The notes under the pieces are model-generated. The model saw only the letters and a program-made list of their open reading frames with translations. It did no database searches and was not told the DNA's origin. Shown here piece by piece: positions 58,701 to 64,000 of a stretch of DNA of 64,000 bases (its first letter is position 1; each line of letters opens with the position of its first letter). Made by a program: the position numbers and the translations under genes. The stretch lies in the NCBI GenBank assembly GCA_950295325.1, contig OX485806.1:30626001-30690000 (forward strand), in the 5' to 3' direction. Source of the DNA: Polytrichum commune. Taxonomy: Eukaryota > Streptophyta > Polytrichopsida > Polytrichales > Polytrichaceae.

Positions 58701-61700
58701 TAAAGTGAAGATTGAGATTGAAAGGAAAGAACACATATTGCATGTATGTTGTTCAAATCGACATTCACTATAGAAGCCCATGTTGAATGTGTATTACAGT
58801 CTATAAGGAGTTCTTGCGTATTTCTAAAGCATCGCCCTGCATGCTTACAAATTCTCATACAATAGCTACCAATAGACGTGATTTTTAACCTTGTATATAG
58901 AAATTGTTAGTGCATATCACTTTTTACACGCCTTGTGAGTAGAAGGAGTATTTACATGTTAAGCAAAAGTACTATCACTTCATGGCCACTTGTAGTGTAC
59001 ATTAACTTTAGGCTAGTAAACATGAAAGCCACGCAACTTTCTTGCTAGAATTACTCTGCTCTTATTATGTGTAAGGATTTATCCTCCAATAAGGACCTTA
59101 ATACCATTAGGATCAAGAGTGTATAAATACGTTGTCAATGTACTAACCTATTGTAATGCATTTGCACAAGGGGCGTATAATACATTTTCATATGGGAATA
59201 GAGGACAATTTACTTGTTTGTATGCAACCATCTTTACACTCACATGAGAGTATTCTCCATTTGTGAATAATGAAACTCTTCTTGATGCAATTTCCTTGCG
59301 ACCTTCAAACCAACCACATGGTAATGACCAACACTTTTGAATGTGAGAAACTTCAAGGTTTCAATTCATGGTAAATACAACTATTATTGAATGTATGGAA
59401 CATGACATGTTTCAATTTTTTATTTTCACTTTCAATGATGGAATACATGGACAAATGCTACACTGGAAAAATTGGCATTCTCAAAGTAAATGTAAAGCTA
59501 TTGCCTTGTGATTCTAATCAAGGATTATGATTCAATATAGATTAATGTACTGTAATTAAAGTTTTTTTTATACTATCCAAATGATTGGACCACATGTAAA
59601 TCATAAACAATGCTCCAAGGCTAATACAAGAAATTGAAACCACAAAGTGGATGTAATGGTATTCCCAAGAGCTACTGAGTCACAACTTCTTGATGTTATT
59701 AAACAATAATTGTTGAACACCATCACTGAGAGGAGAGGGGTTGATGATGCCAATCTTGAATTCCCTAAGAGACCAAAGTACCACCAAGTCCAAGTGTTTA
59801 TGCCCCCTCTTTGCTTCAGCCTCCTTTCTTCAACTAGATGTGAAACTTTGAAAATTGATTGGTTGCATACATAGACACATTGGCAAGTACATCATGTAGA
59901 TTATTCATCCTCATGATTATAATGTTAATGGTCTATCAGTTTTTCCACTTGGATTTTCTGCATATTGACAAATTTAGAGACAGATAATATTTCAAATTTT
60001 CGACTTTTCATTGCATTTATCATACTAGAATATGATGCTTTATATTTATAGATTAAAATTTAATGTAAAACCTACAATTGGATTCATCATTCAAGACACT
60101 AAGTACCAATATTGATTGATACTTGAAATGTTACACCGATGCTACCCTTAAGTACATGATTAAGAAGGTGACTTGAAGTTTTTTTTTGCAACTTTCATAA
60201 GTTCGGCCTTGTTGATAAAAACTGATGGACATAATTTTTTTTGTTTATACTATGAAGCAACTTCAAGCCTCTCTGCATCCGTTAATAGGCTTTCCCAAAA
60301 CTAGACCATTAAAATACCTCCCATACTAAAGTAAGATAAGTATCCTATATATTCTACGTACTTTAAAATTTATGAAATCTATGCAACCAAGTCTTGAAGA
60401 TATGTATGAAGGTCCAAATATTATAAAATGTAAATGTAGAGCAAGTGTAGAGTAAAAATTGAAATAAAATTGCTTAACTTATTAAGAAAAATGTCCTCGA
60501 TGATAAAAATGAGGAAGAAAGTATTAATTTTTTAATAAATGCCGGTTGGCCTCTTGTTAGTGAACATATTATATAGAAGTTTTTAACTATATGGAAAAAC
60601 AAAGATAGGGGGTTGGAACAAAACCTTTGTTTGTTGCCTAAAAAGATAGAGAAACATTATAATAGGAGAAAATTTTGTGAATTTTAAGCATTTTAGAATC
60701 TAGAGGAAGAATGAAAAACTCTTGTTATCTACCTCAATTCAAGATGTTCACATATTTTTAGAGCATTTTTTACTAAGTATGATGAGTTTCTTCATTCTCG
60801 GGATGCAGGATCATACCATTATTCATTTGCTTGTACAAAATGTTTCATTCAAATCCATGCTCCAATGCAAATACAACAAGTAAAAATATTTTATAGTTTT
60901 TTTAATTCGCAAGTAAAGTTCTAATATATTGTAAATATTTTAGAAACTTGAATGCAATGAGAAGCAAATGACTATTAGATGTGTAATATATAGATGAATT
61001 ATGCTTATTAGATGAGATATTTTTGTCTAAGTAATTCACATATGTATATAGAAATCAATAAGTTGTTTATATCATGTCTAGGGAGTTTCGAGAAATTTTT
61101 CTCTTATGTTGATTGGGACGGGTTTATGTTGCATTTAGCCTAAAAGTTGTCGGATAGTGAATTTGGTTATTCTGAATGCAAAAAAATGGAGTTTGATAAG
61201 TTAATTAAACATGCAGATTGTAGCATATTGGCATATTCTCTGAAACCACTTGTGACAGCTTTAGAAGCAATCCTTGTAAAAATGTTTTCAGTATTTTATA
61301 TATATATATCATGTAGAAGATATTAGAAAAAAACTTTTCTTGATCCCCAATATTGTATTTATTATATTATGTGCAATTGTTATAATTTGGACTAGATATG
61401 ACCCATCCCAATGTAACATTGGAATTAAAAATTAATGAATATTCTTGTTGTAGATGCTACAAAATTGTATCAAAATGACAAGAAATTCTAAATACAAAAA
61501 ATAGATTAGTAATGTATCATAATAATAAAAAATAACATGAAAATGTCCATGTTAATTGAACTGTGAATGACATTGCAATGACAATTATTAATTGATGTCA
61601 ATTATTAGATGGAAAATATAAAAATTCAATAGGCCGTGAGGTTGGTATCTTTGGTGTTTCCATTTTATGATTATTACATGACCTTTAGATTTTGATATCC

Positions 61701-64000
61701 TTAGGGATCTTGTTTATGATGTCATGCAAATCCTTGTTCTGTATATATTCAAGAAGTATGTGTATATGATTGTAAAATATGTTGAACAATATGGGAGTGT
61801 TAGGGACATTGATCTTGCAATTGCCAAAAAGCTTGGACCTTAAGGGTTTGGGACATATTGGCCCAAATTTTATTTTATTTAAGAAAATTATAAGGCAAAA
61901 GAATTTCAAATATGAATTTTGTGGTACTTGCCGGATATTCTTAATTATCTAAATACTGAAGCAGATTGTATTTTGAAAGCAACAAGGATGTTCTTAACAA
62001 AAATTAGACGTCTATCCTAGAATCACATTAGAAATTATGGATGGACATTCAAAGGAATACAAAATGCAAAACAATTCCTAGCTGCATGACATTTTAGATT
62101 TGAAGAGAAATTTAATCCCAAATTTTCACCACTCAAACATGTAACATGTATTGTATAATTATGTATTGTATAATTCTAAGTCATTGATTACTTCATAGCA
62201 TGGGGAGGTCACTCCTTCTTTAATTGATGCATACACGTGTGTTCGGGACCTATTTATTAAGGGGTTGTTTACCTTGCACAAAGGATTATAAGGTATGGTA
62301 TTTTTCAAAATAAAGGTAAATGCTTGTATTTTAATACACCCTATCAGTCATTATATTTTTTTGGTGGAATCATTTAAAAATATCCTATTTTTTAAATTTT
62401 TTTTTATAAATATTCCAAATAACCATTTCTTTTGAATTTACCCCAATATCTTTTTTTTCGGAGCCCAACTGTTGTCCATTTTTTTCTTAAACCACATTTT
62501 ATTTTGTACACCCCATTTTTTTCATGAAAGACATTTCGCTTTTTACAACCATGAATTGTGAAGTTCAACCACAATGCTAAACTCACATGAACTAAATAAA
62601 AATAATAATCCTAAGGCAAAGGCATGTAACTGAAGTATTGTCTTAGACTATGAAATAAAGTGAAACAAAACACCAAAATGTTTTTCTCCTAGCACGTGGG
62701 TAGAGACCATTAACTTCATATTGGTACCGTTGGTTCAACAACGTTCAAGCAAGCCAGCGTGCAAAGTGATCCATCTAAGCATTTTCAAAAGAAATTTGTC
62801 TTTTTTCGTCTACTAGCACAGACCCTACCCTAAACCCACTACCCCTAGTAATTGTTTTCACGCTATTTTACATATACTGACTAGATAAGAGAGGCCATTA
62901 TATGTGATAGTATTTTACATGTAAACATGTATTATTATTCTAAAATTACCTATATTATATTTATGTTTTTTGCAAAATTTACCTACAATGAATATATTAG
63001 ATCTTATTTTTTTATTGCACGTTGTTTCTATGATTTTCGCCTATGACCTCCCTGTACTTCATAGTTTTTACATAGTTGTAATTTTTTTTAAGTGCTAATA
63101 GTAATGGAAATATATATTGAACAGTATGATAAATAATTTGGTTTTCATTTAAGTTATATTATTCTAAAAAAATAATTGTTGACAAATAAGAAAACAAAAC
63201 TTAACATTGTAAATGTTATTTGTATAGGGAGTGAAGATATCTTGGATGATGTGGTAAGGCATGGTTGTCATGATATATTTTGGTGCTATTCATTTCAAAA
63301 GGAAGATGTCAAATTTTGTAAACATTCAATTCGATCATATCAATAGTGAGGTGATGTATAGTGAATACTTTTCATGATATTGGTTCATAAAAATGTACAA
63401 GACTATGTAATTAAATCGTGATGGCTTATTTTCTAAGAGCATGACACTTATAAGAATTCATAAATATCTTCAGACCCCTAATAATGCACAACTTACTTAA
63501 CTGATGAATTTTTCCACACTTTGTAACAAGTGGCAAAAGTCTTGTGTCATAATTATATGTTTTGAAAATGTTGTTTGAGTCATTTGGAAGCTAACACATA
63601 CAATGCCACCATGTGCTTGCAAGGATCTTATTCACAAGAAGGGCATTGTTGTGGTTGAAAAAAATGTAGATACTACAATGCCAAATAGTACACGCTTGTC
63701 TTTGCAAAGGTATTTTAGAAATGTCATGGCTTTTACAATGATTTATATCATTTTGAAGTACCTCAATCCAAGTTTTCTTTTGCTTATTGTTGCGTGGGCA
63801 TATATATTAAATAAGGGATCGTATAGTCATCAAATTAGATGTGGCATTGGGAATCATGCATGAACATGAAAAACAAAAATCATCTAATTCTTCATCTATG
63901 AGTTTCAAGATATGAAGCAAATGTTTTTCAAGAAGATTATTATGCCACTGACACCAGCCTATCTTTTGTGCACTTATACTTAGAGCATGATCTAATAGGC
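58701..64000. other. AT-rich stretch without a supported gene
   Basis: Frames are short and interrupted. The longest (63603-63863, plus; 61685-61909, minus) have no recognisable domain; parts may be very old transposon remnants. No tRNA, rRNA or ordered repeat was found by eye. Confidence 0.5.

Noticed and set aside
1-64000. LTR retrotransposon
   Set aside because: No reverse transcriptase, integrase or protease motif, and no pair of long terminal direct repeats, was found by eye.

Overview
The window looks like nuclear DNA of a land plant, probably a large repeat-rich genome of a seed-free lineage (moss, lycophyte or fern) or a close streptophyte relative. The evidence is split genes with GT-AG introns, interstitial plant-type telomere repeats (CCCTAAA), CACTA, MULE and Tigger transposons, and long AT-rich gene-free stretches. 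The species cannot be fixed from the sequence. I see no ordinary housekeeping gene; nearly everything recognisable is transposon-derived.

Layout. Positions 1-5.8 kb hold remains of a Tigger/pogo transposase and a decayed CACTA-like (TNP2-like) transposase, both on the minus strand. 5.8-8.7 kb has no supported gene. Element A (about 8,701-28,057) is a 19.4-kb unit bounded by inverted repeats. It carries a small acidic-protein gene, a MULE-type transposase with a SWIM zinc finger (minus strand), a basic/acidic protein gene, a 7.7-kb satellite built from about 50 copies of one 22-bp palindrome, and an 11-exon gene for a predicted 1,087-residue protein. That protein joins a ParB-like domain to a permuted N6/N4-methyltransferase-like domain. 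28.7-30.4 kb holds an unrecognised five-exon gene with one stop. 31.5-34.1 kb is a DUF7869-type (transposase-like) gene on the minus strand, followed by a second palindrome array of different sequence. 35.2-38.4 kb is gene-free with telomere-like repeats. From 38.8 to 53.3 kb lies a second, decayed ParB-like plus methyltransferase-like gene, whose introns, leader and even exons contain the second palindrome. A structurally complete 9,887-bp CACTA transposon (41,452-51,338, target duplication GTT) sits inside one of its exons. 53.8-55.5 kb encodes an FCP1/HAD-like phosphatase-fold protein and a Lys/Glu/Ala-rich protein. 56-56.6 kb is a Tigger remnant, 58.1-58.7 kb a small inverted-repeat element, and the rest is AT-rich with no supported gene.

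The main candidate for something undescribed is the recurring combination of (i) a ParB-like plus DNA-methyltransferase-like fusion gene and (ii) many copies of a palindrome with the same geometry (10-bp arm, 2-bp core, 10-bp arm) but unrelated arm sequence in each locus, concentrated just upstream of the gene and apparently inside its leader intron. Element A links this combination to a MULE-like transposase inside one set of inverted repeats. By analogy with ParB-parS and with methylase target sites, I infer that each protein recognises its own palindrome. That is a hypothesis, not something the sequence proves.
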